Positions 33,645 to 46,380 of a DNA stretch of 64,000 nucleotides are shown here, one piece after another; positions within the stretch are counted from its first letter, which is position 1; every line of letters begins with the position of its first letter. The notes under the pieces are model-generated. The model was not told where the DNA came from. It ran no database searches and saw only the letters and a program-made list of their open reading frames with translations. This DNA is from Porpolomopsis calyptriformis. Lineage: Eukaryota > Basidiomycota > Agaricomycetes > Agaricales > Hygrophoraceae. The stretch lies in assembly GCA_951640195.1 (NCBI GenBank), contig OX621171.1, positions 1,736,001 to 1,800,000 of the forward strand, written 5' to 3'. The translations under genes were made by a program, and so were the position numbers.

Positions 33645-34272
33645 CTGACTTCTTTGGCATCAACATCATGAATACTCCTGCTCATACTGTCACACATCTA
33701 CAAAACCAAATTACCGCACTTGAAGCTCGCATTGAAATATAGTGGAATCAAATTGATGAAGCCTTTCAGAGACGCGACAAAGAAATAAGAAAACAAAGTG
33801 AGCTAGATCGGAAGGTTGTAGGATGGATTCAAAGGTATTTCTACTGGAGAGAGTAATACAATTGCGTGAAGGTGAAATACAACCACCTTTGCATTGAATG
33901 TTGCACAAACTAGTTATGCTGCCCACCAGAGCTATAGCCATATGTGATCAACTTCATTCATGAGATGATAGAGATGACTATGCCTTGTGTTGAGTCCATT
34001 GCTGCCAAGATTTCCACTAAATTCCCCCCCAGGGAAAGTTCCATCAGCAATACCATGCTTGTATATCCTGCCATCAAGTATGAGGTACTGGAACTGAGTG
34101 ACTTCATGTCCACCCTATTCATCTTGACTAGTATGCAAACCATTGAGGACAGCATCATCGATACCGATTGAGGAGACCTTTTGATATTCCTCCTCATCAG
34201 TAATGATGATGAGGCAACCCTTCCATCTCTCCCTCAAGTTGAAATTCAGGACGAATTTCCTTTGAAGCCAAG
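33645..34272 (+). other. Degenerate retroelement-like sequence, possible gag remnant
   Basis: From 33669 a plus-strand frame (MNTPAHTVTHLQNQITALEAR, with a stop after IEI, then KEIRKQSELDRK) has the helical look of a gag N terminus. The rest has no recognisable domain. It lies between two LTRs of opposite orientation. Confidence 0.3.
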
Positions 34273-34277
34273 GTGTA

Positions 34278-34643
34278 TGTTACAGTCATAATTTTTCTTC
34301 TCTCTTTCCCTTATCTCCATGTAATCCCCTATCTTATCTTGGGATTCCCCATAGCCTTATCCCAAGACTTTATCCATATGTGGACTCACTTCATTTCCAT
34401 TTATGTTTCAACCCCTTATGATTCATCATGGATCACGATAACTCATCCCTATCTTTGACTCATGTTATATTGCACTAACTCATACTGATAAGTAGTCAGT
34501 ATATAAAGGGGACCTCTTGTATGTATCAGACCCTAAGTCTGATTCCTTGTTAGCTACCCAATAACAAGGACTTGGAACAATACCTCATCTCTTGGGACAG
34601 AACATCTGAAGTAAAACACATTCCAAACAACCAGTTTATAACA
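34278..34643 (+). repeat. Solo chromovirus LTR with 5-bp target duplication
   Basis: The block runs from TGTTACAGTCAT to TTTATAACA and is inverted relative to the LTRs at 18018 and 33234. It is flanked by a perfect direct repeat GTGTA (34273-34277 and 34644-34648). A single LTR with its target duplication is the usual product of LTR-LTR recombination. Confidence 0.9.
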
Positions 34644-34648
34644 GTGTA

Positions 34649-36254
34649 ACAATATTTTGTGAGTACCAAGCTGATTATATAATGATTTCTTGACATTCAT
34701 GATCATGAAATGAGCAGCGCTCATATCAAGGAGTACCAGCTTAAGGATGACAACTGAAAACTCATGCAAGGATGAGCATATTAATAGGAAGGATGAATTT
34801 TGAGGTGACCCTGCCTAGACAGACAGTATACATCCTCATCAAGCATTGGATCTTTCCTTCCCCAACCCACCCACTGTCCCAAGATGGCAGTCCACCACTT
34901 CTGCTTTACCCTGTTGCTTGCATTTGTATATGCCTAGCCTCAACACAGGGTATCACATGTCTACTATAACCTCTGTTGTTTCCCTGCCTCAATCACTCTG
35001 GGATACTATCAACTGAAATCCCACTGATGGGAATGTCACGTCCTCATATGCATCAAAGGCCCTGTCCAAAGAACAAGTTAGTGAACTGCCCTCCCCTAAC
35101 TAACTCTAGATATTGTGTGGCTCAGAGGAGAATGTCATTGACCTCATTCTGTTATGCACCACCAGTGCAATGGGTACCTATCCCATCTTCATTTTCTCCC
35201 CCCACCCTTCTACACACCACATCACTCAGTCCCTTCAGCCTCAGATCAAACTTCTAGTTAATGCATTGTACCGAGCTGTACCCTATGAATGGGTTTACTG
35301 TCTTTGCTCCATACCTCATCACCACCATTGTTTTGCTCAAACATTGGCATGTATATCTCTTGCATCTACATTAATATGTTTACTGACATCTTAATTTATT
35401 TCAGGAACTATTCATTTTGATAATGGACTGTGCTTTAGAAGGGGCTATGTTGCTTGTGCACAGTTATCAACTATGGATAGTCATCAGGTTAACTGACTAG
35501 GGCAAGCCTCTGGAATAGCCTCCATCATAGCCATTACTCATAACAGTGATCCAGTGACTGCCATATCCAAGGTTTTCACCAACCTGAGTTAGTGATGCCT
35601 TGGCTGTGTGGAGCAATTGGTCTGATACATTTGCAAAAAGTCCATATCATCCAATGGAAAGGAAGAATCTAATATTGAACCACTGCACAGCCTTCTCATC
35701 TCCAGGGAATGCATCATTTTATTTGTGGCCCATGACAACGATGCAGCAAGTAAGGTCTGTAATAGTGTTGGTTTCTTCAGCCTTGATAAAGACAAAAGCT
35801 CAATCGAAGGCATCAATTCTTGGCTTGAGATAGGATTTGATAGGTAGCCCCAGGTGTTAGTGACTCTATGGTGTTCTATTCACTCTCCACTGTGGGTATA
35901 GTATTCAATGACAATACAATATCTATTTCTTACCACTCCAGTGTGCATCTGAGATGTCCAGAGCAGAATTGTATTTAATGACAATACAATATCTATTTCT
36001 TGCCACTCAGGTGTGCATCTGAGATGTCCAGAGCGGAATTGTATTTAGTGACAATATAATATCTATTTCTTGTAACTCATCTGTGTCACCGAGATTACCT
36101 AGCCAGCCTGCACCAGAATTGCGAGCGTTGACCAGCGACATACCAGAACTGCAACGAATTTCTGGGCCTTACCTGCTTAATTAACTTTTGATCACATTCA
36201 ATCAGGTGGCAGTTTCCCACCATGGTATATCAGTACCTCTTTGATTTTCCGACG
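34649..36254. other. No gene recognised
   Basis: The frames are short and of unclear origin, and I could not match any to a domain. A 70-bp tandem repeat lies at 35905-36085. The right edge (36255) is the start of a duplicated segment that recurs at 54463. Confidence 0.5.
35905..36085. repeat. 70-bp tandem repeat, about 2.5 units
   Basis: ACAATACAATATCTATTTCTT occurs at 35911 and 35981 and (one change) at 36051, giving a 70-bp period. The intervening sequence includes TGTGCATCTGAGATGTCC. Confidence 0.85.
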
Positions 36255-39200
36255 CATATGGTTGCCAGTCATTGGACAAAGACACATCAAGCAGAGAGAA
36301 AACCAAGAAAAATGGTAAGAACAATTACGAGCAAGCTCAAATGAACGCCAAAGGTTATTAACGAACAGCAAGACAAGTATAGATCACTTACTAAGTCATA
36401 CAAGGATCAACAAAATAGATGACGAGAAAAGGATGCCATTCCGTTTAGGGGGGTATTGGGGGTATCAGAGTCAAGACGCATGCAGCTCGCGCACTGAACT
36501 AGAAGAAATCAAAACATGGGGGTTCTGGCAGACAGTCGGTGTAGCAATGGGTGCTTTAGCATCCTCTCCTTGTCACCTGCAAATTTATTGATAGCATTCA
36601 AAAGGTCACCACGGCGGAGAGGTTCTGTGAAAATAACATGGGATTACGTCAGAGAACACGCAAAGGGCAATCCACATACTTGTAATATGATCGTCCTACC
36701 AAACATACTCACCAGTCAGAATGCCCCACGGAGAGGCAAAATGAAGGGCGTACCATTCCTACCTATATACATCGCTCCCGGTCGCCAATCACTAAACAGG
36801 CATGTTGAGTAAGCAATTAGAAAGGAAACAACCGAGAAACTTAACACGGACTGGCATGAGCGGTGAGTGCAATGATTGGTGTCCGCTTTAATCTGCTTTG
36901 TACCTCCCACGCTCAAATCAACTCCGTCGCTTCCATCCCTCCCATGAATGGCATTGATACGTCCATCTACCCCAAACCCGTGAGCTCGTTGGATGGTTTG
37001 GAATGCAAGTTAAGGACAATTCGGAAACACACCAATATTATATCAAACGGCTTATTCCGACACACCCTCGCCTTAAACGCATCCAGCGCCAAACTCTCAT
37101 TCTCAGCAATCTCTACAGTGTGTCCATATTTCTCCAAGATTTTTACCGCCAACTTCTGGTTCACCAAATTGTCCTCGGCGAGCAAGATGTCGAACACGAT
37201 GTTATTAGGTACAGAGACTGGGCTGACAGTGTTCGATTCGAGTGCAGAGATCAGGGCGGAAGACAAGTCTTGCCCGCTCACAGGAGTAGTGAGTTGCGAA
37301 CTGATGCTGTTGTCTAGGCACCATTTGACTGGATCGCGCATAAGAAGATGGTCCGTCAGTCCAACTGTCACTTCTAGAGCCGATGAAAGCTCACGGTTCA
37401 GACGAGGCATCGACGGGGCTAGTAGTACGATCGGGATATATCTCAGATGCTCATACTCTTGTATACACTCCGTCTAAGGCACACACAGTGAGCATGGGTG
37501 ACCCAAACCAGCAGAAACACATACCACGTTGAGCGAGTCCAGTACGATCAATGTGTGGACAGCGATCCTTATCCGCGACGTCGCTGACTTCATGTACGAC
37601 GAATGGTGTCAAATATAACTCCCGGATCCGATCCGAGACTCCCGTGGTGTCACGCACTGTATCCACAAACAAGATCGTATGCTTGTTGAAAGGTGCCATC
37701 TTCGCCAACGTGCTCTCCATCGAGGTCTGGCTGATCCGTGATGTGATAGTGAAGAAGAATTTACTCCCTTTCGACACCTCACTCTCCACCCACATGTCGC
37801 CCTGCATCAACGACACCAACCTCTTCGAGATGGAAAGGCCCAAACCAGTACCCCCGTACTCCTACCAGGTGAATGAGTTCTCGTAGCCCGCAAAAACAAC
37901 CTGAATCGGTGTACTTACCCTGGTAGTAGACCCATCCGCCTGGCAGAATGTGTCAAATATCAAATTAAGCTTATCTTTGGCTATCCCAATCCCTGTGTCT
38001 GTGACACAAAATTCCAGAGTGACACTCTGGTCATCCCGGCCAGCAGTCGCGTGCTCAAATTGACGTGACCCTTGCGAACCTTGGATGGTGGCGTAAACTT
38101 GATGGCATTCCCAACCAGATTGGTAATAACCTGTCGCAGCCTCAGGGAGTCGCCAATAAGGTGATCAGGAATGTCGGCTTCGACGTTGTAGGTAAGATCG
38201 AGATTATTCTGTGAGGCACGGACGACCAGCGTCTTGAGGATACCGAAAACGGTCTGGCGCAGAGAATAGGATACTGCCTCCATAGTCATACGACCCGCCT
38301 CAACTAGGGGTGGAAAGAAGACAATTCAGGAAGGGCAACATACAATGAAGGGTAAATCGAGACATACTTTTCGATATATCAAGAATGTCGTCAATGATCA
38401 ACAGAAGCGATCTCGCGAGACTATGAACCAACAAAAGGCTCTCCCGCTGCGATCGATTCAGGTCACTATCAAGCGTCAACTCTGTCATCCCAATAATCCC
38501 ATTCATTGGGGTCCTAGTATCACCTTCGCATCAGAGCCAGAACTAAAACGAACGAAAGACAGACGAACCTGATCTCATGCGACATATTTGCCAAAAACTC
38601 ACTCTTACTCCTATTGGCCAACTCAGCTGCCTCCCTCGCGGCGGTATTCTTTTGTATACTAACCCTCAAATTGTAAACCATTTGATTGATCTGCGTCTTG
38701 AGCGAGTCCATCTCCCCACTCGCCTCAACTGTGATGAACCGTGTGAAATCGCCGTCCATGGCCGCCGCCGATATCTGCGCGAACCCGCGAACCTGAGTTG
38801 TCAAATTCCCCGCCATGGAATTCACAGATAATCTGCAGATCCAAATACCACCACGGAAGCCATTAGTAAACGTACCACTTGGACCACAGGGACGGGCGTC
38901 GTACGTGATCTCCTGCCAAATACCCTGCACGTTCCCAACCTCAGCCTGCATTCCCAATTTCCCTTCTGTCCCGACCTCGCGCGCTACTTTCTTCACCTCG
39001 GCAGCAAATATCGCCAGTTGGTCAATCATGTCGTTTATTGTGTTCACGAGGCTTAACATTTCGCCCGAGACCGACACACGGGTGATCTTCTGCGTGAGAT
39101 CCCCACAAGCTACTGCGGTCTATATGAGCAGGGAATGTGCAAATGGGCTCATTAAAGACAATGATGGAATGCTCAAAGTGGGATGGACGTACGGTCGCAA

Positions 39201-39493
39201 CGGCAATCGTCCGGACTTGCAAAAGTGTCAATAGATATGGAAGAGAAAAATGACTAGAATACATGCCGCTTATATTCTGATGGTACTAGTGCGACTGCCT
39301 TGGTGACTTTTGCAATCGACCGGACTTGACTAGTGAGATTAGCGGCAAGGTTGTTGACTACGCCTGTGAGTTCTCGCCAGGTTCCTTCGATGTCGAGGAC
39401 AAGAGCTTGTCCGCCGAGTTTACTAAATAGTAATTCTGCATGTTGCAGCCAACGAGGGGTGGTAAAAGATCACTTACCCTTCTGTGCCGACCT
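36255..39493. repeat. Segmental duplication, copy A
   Basis: Bases 36255-39223 match 54463-57404 almost base for base in the same orientation, and 39287-39493 matches 58728-58939. The 63 bp at 39224-39286 replace 1.3 kb of copy B. The duplication covers the whole 3' part of a hybrid histidine kinase gene plus about 250 bp downstream. Confidence 0.93.
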
Positions 39494-40442
39494 ATTGACT
39501 GACTCGAGTAACCCCCTTAGCGAACTGTCCCAATTTATTGACCTATGTACAATATAACGGTAGCGTACAATGGAATTATGATAGAGTAATTCGCACCATA
39601 GTATTGATAACGTCTTTGAGTTGGACCATGACAACGCCCTGTACTGGCACGGTTATCTTCTGAGATAAGTCACCCCTAGCGACGGCGTTACAAACACGAG
39701 CGACATCTTGGACTTGTGCCTTGAGCAACCGCAGCTCCTCGACGGCACTCATCCCGCTCTCGAACGCAACGGAAGACAAACCGACAGAAGGGTCGGTATA
39801 CACATGTCTCATGGTGGTGGCGTCGGTGGTGACCCTCCCGCAGGTCGGGCAGGTGGAGTGATGTCCATGGGAAGAGGCCGGCGCGGAGGCCGTTGTGGTG
39901 TAAAGGTATCGGGTGTGCTTGGTTGGGGCAAAGCTTGTGAGGTTTTCGAGGGAGATATGTTCCGGGCGGCCATTTGGGGGTGGACAGGGGATGGTGGATG
40001 GATGGTCGTCATCTCGTGGTTCCATTTCGACGTCCTGTTCGGTGGTGCCATTATTGTTGCTTGGATGGGACTCACCGTTGGCGATGATGTGATGATAGAT
40101 AGAATGCGGTGAAAGCTCGTTGGTGAAGGAGGGTATATCACCCACACTTCGTCTCTTTTTTGTATTCAATTGCCAGCTCTCGGACGCTTTAATGGAAGCA
40201 AGCGTGTCTTCTGCAGTGTACATCCGTCTCGCCATTGCACTGAGCGACCTGAGGATGATATCCATCTGTTTATCTGTGGGGCCATCGTATCTGGGGATTG
40301 GAGCCGCCGAAGGACCAAGCTCATAGATGGACAAGAGAGCGACAAGATACGGGAGAAAGGTTGAAGACGATGGTGATTGATTGTCGACGATGTTGGTCAT
40401 CGTCAACGACAGCGAGGAGGAGGAGGGTAATAAGCTCAACAC
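36509..40442 (-). pseudogene. Group III (Nik1-like) hybrid histidine kinase, copy A, deleted and frameshifted
   Basis: Family members sense osmotic stress upstream of the HOG pathway. Minus-strand order: N-terminal region (from about 40442), HAMP 1 (SAVEELRLLKAQVQDVARV, 39740), a partial HAMP, then a jump to the last HAMPs (39077-38580), H-box (SHEIR plus TPMNGIIG across an intron), HATPase ([19 protein letters not shown], then DTGIGIA after the frameshift) and receiver ([28 protein letters not shown]), stop at 36509. Lesions: a TAG in HAMP 1 (about 39505), loss of about four HAMPs, a one-base deletion near 38040 in the HATPase, a 5-bp deletion near 37549, and a TAG in the receiver (CI then stop, from CAG, about 36770). 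It cannot make a full kinase. Confidence 0.88.
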
Positions 40443-40588
40443 GTGCAGAACCGTTTCCTCATCTTATCTCTCACCGTGTCTTCCAATTCCAAACCTCTCC
40501 TCAATCAACGCATAAAATCCTACGAATTCTTCGGTCCTCCGGGCACCCTTTTCGTCACCCTCTCCGTCCCCTTCACAACCTACTTCCT

Positions 40589-43500
40589 CTACTTTGCCTG
40601 CTCAGAGCATTCAGGCGGTTGCCCACCCCGCCTCCCACTCGAGACACTCAAACACAGCCGGCCTTGGCTCTGATTCTGCCCGTTTATCGGACTGTACTTT
40701 TTGAATAACTCGTATGACTTTGTGTATAGCTGCAGTTGACAACGAGGAAAAAAACAGGGGCAATTGTCTTTGAACCGGCTGCGCAATGAGTTGGCCAAGA
40801 GGATGATACGGACCTCCAAGATGATCGTTAGATGATCCACCTTCTTCTCGTTCACGAATCCGGGGGAGGTCTGCAGGGATGTTGGAAGACGGTGTTCATC
40901 ATTTCCTGCATCTCGGATGGTAAAATTCGGGAGTAGTTCCTTGAAACCTCTGAGGCAACGGTACTGAGGCAAAGGAGAGAGCGCGCAATCTATGCCAGAA
41001 AACTCACAAAAGGGGTGGCCGGCCACAGCTCATAACAAATCGCAATAAAGCTTGTCGTTGCCCATGATCGAAAGTGTTTACAACCTACACAAGGATTGAA
41101 CAAAAAACTACGAGAATGAACACTCTGCTATACGACTCACATTCCAGAAGGACACGATGGTGAGCTCTTCATCATCATAGACACCCCCGTAAACTGTATA
41201 TTTCCTCAGATCATCAAGATCAACGGGCGAATTGACACCACCAAGTAAAATCTGGACCTCCTGTTGGTTGAACATCCTGAGAGAACGGGCCACTTGAGGC
41301 TGACAAGGATAAACATCATTCTGGCGCAATGCTTACCGTAGCCACTTTGGATCAATCGTCTCTGAAAGTCCTTCGAAGAATGCTTCGCATTGATATTTGA
41401 TCTGTCTGCTCAGACGGTAGTGTGAGATAAGATGGATGTACTGCAATCTATTGTCGCGGGTAACAGCAATGTTGCTGCCATCTGGTATCAGGTTCAACGT
41501 CTTTACCACTCCGAATTCTCCATAAACACCGTCAGCCAATGTTTCTTTTTTTTTAAAAAAGATTTGATATGCATACCTTCGACAGCAACAGTAAAATTAA
41601 GAGACAAGTCTTCGGGATTTCCGGCGTAGTGCTTCAAGAAAACAAGGCCCTGGTACAAGTTGGGATCAAGTGACGCCAGGTCATCCAAGAAGCTCTGTCT
41701 CTCCAGCCACTGGAATGGATCATGTCAGTGAGGCCATAAGTGACGACGATATCGCGCAACATTGAAATGTACTTTGGCAAGAAAGAATCCTGCGAATGCA
41801 ATGTCAACCAAGATTCCCTCGTAAAGCGCTTTGCCCAGAATTCGACCAATGAAGCGATACCAATCAAGACTGTGTACTGTAAACCAACCAAGGTTCAGTA
41901 ACTCGGACACGGGAAAGATAAGGACGACACTTGCGTTCTTTTGCATATGCGTGAGGATTTGGATAAAGCTCGTTTTTCTGGGTTGCAAGCCATAACCCAC
42001 GATCGGTATCAAAGACTTCTTTGCAGAGCGATGTGAAAAATTCCTTGAACACCCCTCCGCCATCAATTCCAGCCCTAAATATAATTTCGTATCAGCCCCG
42101 AAAAACGGAAATCGGGTAAACTCACTCCACTTGTCCGAACTGGTCGATGAACGTAATCTCTATAGGCAATTTCAAGTTCACCTCCCCTAGCTTATCGAAA
42201 CCACCCTGAGCAACACTTCCCCTCCTCACACGCACCCGTGTCTTTTCCCCAAAGAAATGGTCTCGGATAGTACCTCGACCAACCCTATCGCTTACAACGA
42301 AATGTCGGAAAATTCATACCCGTATCTCGAACGGAATAGCAAATGGAATATTATTGAGGACTCCAAGCCGGGGTGACATGTAGGGTATTTGTCGCTTCGA
42401 GAGGGGACGTGATTCGGTAGGGGTGGAAAGCTGTTGCTCTTCGAAACTGGATACCGTTCAATTTAGCGACTGTGGTACGCTCGAAAAAAAATGAGGAAAC
42501 AAACACGGCAGCATCGATGAAAAACTGCATGTTGATTTGTGAACTGACAAGCCAGTGACCTCATGGCGTGAACGGCCTCCTTGAGCTATAAAACCAGTCG
42601 CGCGTCATTGAACCGGCGTAGGACATCGAGGTGATAAGGCTCACTCTCTCGCGTGTATGGCCAATAAAAATTTAGTTACCTTCTCCCGCACTCTTTCCCA
42701 TTTAATGTTAATGTCTGGCACTCCACCTTCCTGGACATTTGTCTGGTCCTCTCGCCAATACAATGTGAATGCGATATTCAACAGCCTTCGTGATAGAGAT
42801 GTGACTTCATCCAGGGTAAGCGGATTACGTGGCGCCGTTGGAGTCGCTGCGTTAGAGAAAAATTCGTCGTCACCCATGGTGAGAAGAGACTGTGTGTATA
42901 AATCGGCGAGGAACAAGATCGGTGGCCAAGAGGTGGCGTACGCAATATCTAGATAACGGTTAGAAATGTTTTTGGTGTTACGAACTAGCACACAGCATAC
43001 CCATTGATGTATTGTGGCTGTCGTCTTGACCGAGAAGTGAGCTTCGTACATAACCGCGATAAACCTCGCGCACAAATCCCCCATTAGTATACACCAATAC
43101 GGTGCTCAAAATCTCGTCTTTTCGTGCAGGCCAGTTCGTGTTCAACGCGAGTAGAAACGAAATTAAACTTGCCTGCGTCGTGGGATGGTGATGACAGGCA
43201 GTCATTAAGGTGTTTAGATGGGGTGGGGATGGCAGAGTCTCAAGGCGTTTGCGAGTTCGGGCATCTAGAGGCGGTAATACATGGCTAGAGGAAGCCGATG
43301 CTAAGACAGTTACACGAGAATCTGGCTCTGATTCGGAGTCGGAATCGTCCGCGACCCATGAGCGTTCAGTACCACTGGAGCTGCGAGGTTCCGGTGGGTC
43401 GAGTGCATTTTGTGGAAGAGAATGGAGGAGCAGTCAAGAGCTGGAGGTAAGAATCAAAGGAAGAAGACGATAGCTTTGAATATCGCGGTGGCACGAATGT

Positions 43501-43791
43501 AACAAGGTTGGCGATGAGGTAAATTTTTGACTCTATTGATAAGCGGTCTCTGATGATCGGGATTGAGGGTAATAGGATATCCAAGGAGGAAAAGGGGAGT
43601 CGAGAAGATAATTCTGTCAATGTTGCAAGCGGGAGCCCGTTTGGAAGCAACAGAATGGTAAGAACGGCTGACACCGTTGCCTCTAAACATTCACGGTACA
43701 CATCTGGCGACGATACGACAAACGTGAACAGAGGCAACGTCACGAGGGATATTAACAAAGGTAAACTTTGGGATGATTTGGATGCCAAAGG
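40589..43791 (-). pseudogene. HECT E3 ubiquitin ligase, HUL5/UBE3C-like, N-terminally truncated
   Basis: Minus-strand exons with good introns give a middle region (LFLADLYTQSLLTMGDDEFF and LNIAFTLYWREDQ, 42970-42750), the HECT N-lobe (GIDGGGVFKEFFTSL, ELYPNPHAYAK, YRFIGRILGKALYEGILVD) and the C-lobe (MFNQQEVQILLGG, DDLRKYTVYGGVYDD, FTIRDAGNDEHRLPTS). This order and wording are those of UBE3C/HUL5, a proteasome-associated ligase. The usual N-terminal third is absent, and the first coding bases follow a splice acceptor whose upstream exon belongs to beta-COP. After RLPTS the family has TCVNLLKLP with the catalytic Cys. Here the sequence reads TSPGFVNEKKV, so the Cys position appears to be Phe and the tail diverges. 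It is probably inactive. Confidence 0.8.
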
Positions 43792-43841
43792 CTGAAAGAA
43801 TGCGAGATTAGCTAGCCAAGGTAACTAGAGTGGCGACTCAC

Positions 43842-46083
43842 GATGGCTGCGTGCATACATGTTCGCCGATAGGAAATCACAATTTCCTGAGGTAGCACCT
43901 TCCGGTGTCAAGCAGGACATATTTGTGGCCTTCATGACATGCTTCAAGTAATCTCGGGGATCCCTAGAGAAGCAAAACACAACTCTGAGCCGGAGGACGG
44001 CCCACGGAGGGGTGAAAAAAAAATCGACTCACGATATCGTGGTATTCACATTGACTCTGTTCTCCCACTCAAATTCAGTCCACATACTCCGGAACTGAAC
44101 GGACAAAAACATCATTCGAGCTTATGAATGTGGTGCACATATTTTCCACTTACCAGTGCTTCATTGCAGTGCGCGGGTTTGATATAGTCCATTATGTCTA
44201 TGTGTATATCATTCAGAATGACGCAGGCTTCTGACATGTTGCTCCCCTCCCAGAGGATGCTGCCAAATATGACACCAGTCTCGGTCGATGAAACCTAAAT
44301 AGTGTCCAGAGCAGACTAGTGTCCAGAGCAGACCGGCAAGTCATCAGATATTTCGTCTTGCCGAGAAAATGACATGTGTTTACGCACCTTGATGGTAGCC
44401 TTTATGCTCTGGAATCCATGAGGGGGAATAGTATAAACCGACGGTCGTTCAACAATTTTTAAATCCCCCAACGTCGCAAAGTCCAAACAAAGATTCTGCA
44501 GAGTATTTGGGGTCTGATTCACAAGCAGGACATCTGACGAAATACAACGAAGAGGAATGATCATGAGAGGCAACAAAGGACGAATTGCTTAACCAACCTA
44601 ACATAATATCGAAACCATGCATCTTAACGTACACCTCAGCATATATAGGATCAGAAAAGCCTGATTCAAGAGAGTTGAGTAAGGTCATTCACTCAACTAA
44701 TAAACAAGACGAACCTGGGGGCTGAGAAATACGGCTGAGATTAGAAATGAAGTCTTCGTGCGATTCCCCTGCCCCAGTAGCCCTCCCGACGTCCTCGTCG
44801 TACTACAATTAGACGTATTAGTGACGATCTCATACCTGGAACGAAATCCATTACATCGATCGCATCATCTGCCGTTTTTCTGGAGAACTGTCTAAATAGC
44901 AAGAGGTCGTCAACTTGCACAACGGCTGCCTTCGTAGACTCCGCCTCCTTCTTCTCTGTCGCCTTCTTCTACGACCGAATTTCAGCATCAGGCAAAGAAG
45001 CAGGTTGATGAGAAAAAGTACACCAACTTCTTGTGCAGTCAGCATCTTGGAGTATGCAGCCTTTGTGTCCTTCAGGAAAATTTGGCGAACGGAAGGGGAC
45101 TCTTCAAGCTCCCTCAGGGTCTGTATGCAATTGAGGACACGCTCGTTCGAGTCCTCGTCAATTTGCGCAGTCACAAACTTGGACACGAATGATAGATATC
45201 ATGACCAACGTCGCCTGTCGGATAATTCAGTTCCCACCCATCCTCCCAAAAAGAACTTGCAAAAAAAAAATACAAACTTCAGCACGCAGCGTGTTCGCCG
45301 CAGTCTGATCCTTCGTCTGACGGGCGAATCGTAAAACCATTTTCGTCAGCGTCGCAGCCAACACAGCACCAGTGAAGAAATCTCCACCCAAGATAAGCGC
45401 TAAGAAGGGATAGGGGGAAATTATTTCAGTGGACTAGATCAACATACTACACCCCCGATCGACTCACTTCTCAGAGGTGGCTTAGCGGCCGCCTTGACTG
45501 CTTCCAACCGCGCAGCAGATGTGCTCGTAAAGGCCGTCTCAGTTGCATACATCCCATCCGCCAAGACTCTCGGCCTCCCCCCCCCTCCCTCCGCTCTGGT
45601 TTTTTCCTTGTCCTTCTCTCCGTCCCTAGCCACGCCTTCCTCGCCACCCTCACCCGCTTCATCCAACAACCGTTGCTCTGACGCTAATATCGGGATCTCT
45701 CCCAACACCTTTCTAATCTCCTGCATTGCCGCCTGGATATCCGCAACGCTCTCGATGTACTCGCCTAAGATCCACAGCACACCGCGGAAGACCTTGCCAG
45801 ACTTGATCTCTCCAACGGTTTGGTGTAACTTTTCGCAGATTGTCTGTCGTAGGTGAGGGAACCTTTCCACTACCTCGCTTTTTTGAGGGAAAAAAAATTC
45901 AGTCAGTGATGGCACTTGATAGCTATTTACGCACCGGACAAACGCGACCACATCGAGCGCAGAAGGATTGCTTGAGTCACCTAGAAACTCCATCAACGCA
46001 TGCACAACGCTCGCCGCTACTTCGGAAAACTTGATGGCAGTAACATGGATGGATTGGACAAGGAGTTGCCTATATTCGGGGAC
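43842..46083 (-). pseudogene. Beta-COP (coatomer beta subunit), truncated at both ends
   Basis: Coatomer beta subunit is part of the COPI coat for Golgi-to-ER transport. Minus-strand exons read VPEYRQLLVQSIH and HALMEFLGDSSNPSALD (46083-45950), FRGVLWILGEYIES, ADGMYATETAF, LILGGDFFTGAVLAATLTK (45400), SKFVTAQIDEDSNE, VDDLLLFRQFSRKTADDA (44900), then the appendage: [68 protein letters not shown]. The N-terminal HEAT part and the last exon (usually starting FGEDAL) are missing. A small deletion after MISIIRV near 45180 shifts the frame. Copia insertion at 46089 lies in the intron just before the first remaining exon. Confidence 0.88.
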
Positions 46084-46088
46084 CTAGC

Positions 46089-46311
46089 TGTTGGAATAAC
46101 AAGCCTTACAGGGCTATAGGTTGGAAGCGGGAGTGTGCTCGGCTCGGAGCCTGTTCGGATTATGTAGTTATGTACTATCGCGCTTATCCCGACTTACTCG
46201 GGATAACGGACCGGATTAGTGCCAGCGCACAGCCGCGTGGCTGTGCTGTATGTACAAAAACCCGAGGGTGATCCCGAATCACCCTCTGTGCTATTACATC
46301 CCTGTCTTTTA
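46089..46311 (+). repeat. 5' LTR of Copia element
   Basis: The LTR begins TGTTGGAATAACAAGCC. The matching copy is at 50939-51161. The left flank is CTAGC, the acceptor end of a beta-COP intron. The exact 3' limit is uncertain by one or two bases, because AG follows in both copies. Confidence 0.92.
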
Positions 46312-46327
46312 GGTTATGAGCCCTGCG
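46312..46327 (+). promoter_or_regulatory. Primer binding site for a half-molecule of initiator tRNA-Met
   Basis: GGTTATGAGCCCTGCG is the exact complement of the anticodon stem-loop portion of fungal initiator tRNA-Met (CGCAGGGCUCAUAACC, as in the yeast tRNA). Drosophila copia is known to prime from an internally cut initiator tRNA in this way. Confidence 0.8.
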
Positions 46328-46380
46328 TAACCACTTGCAGTCATATTTTCCTTTACTACTAGACTTACCATCATTCCACT

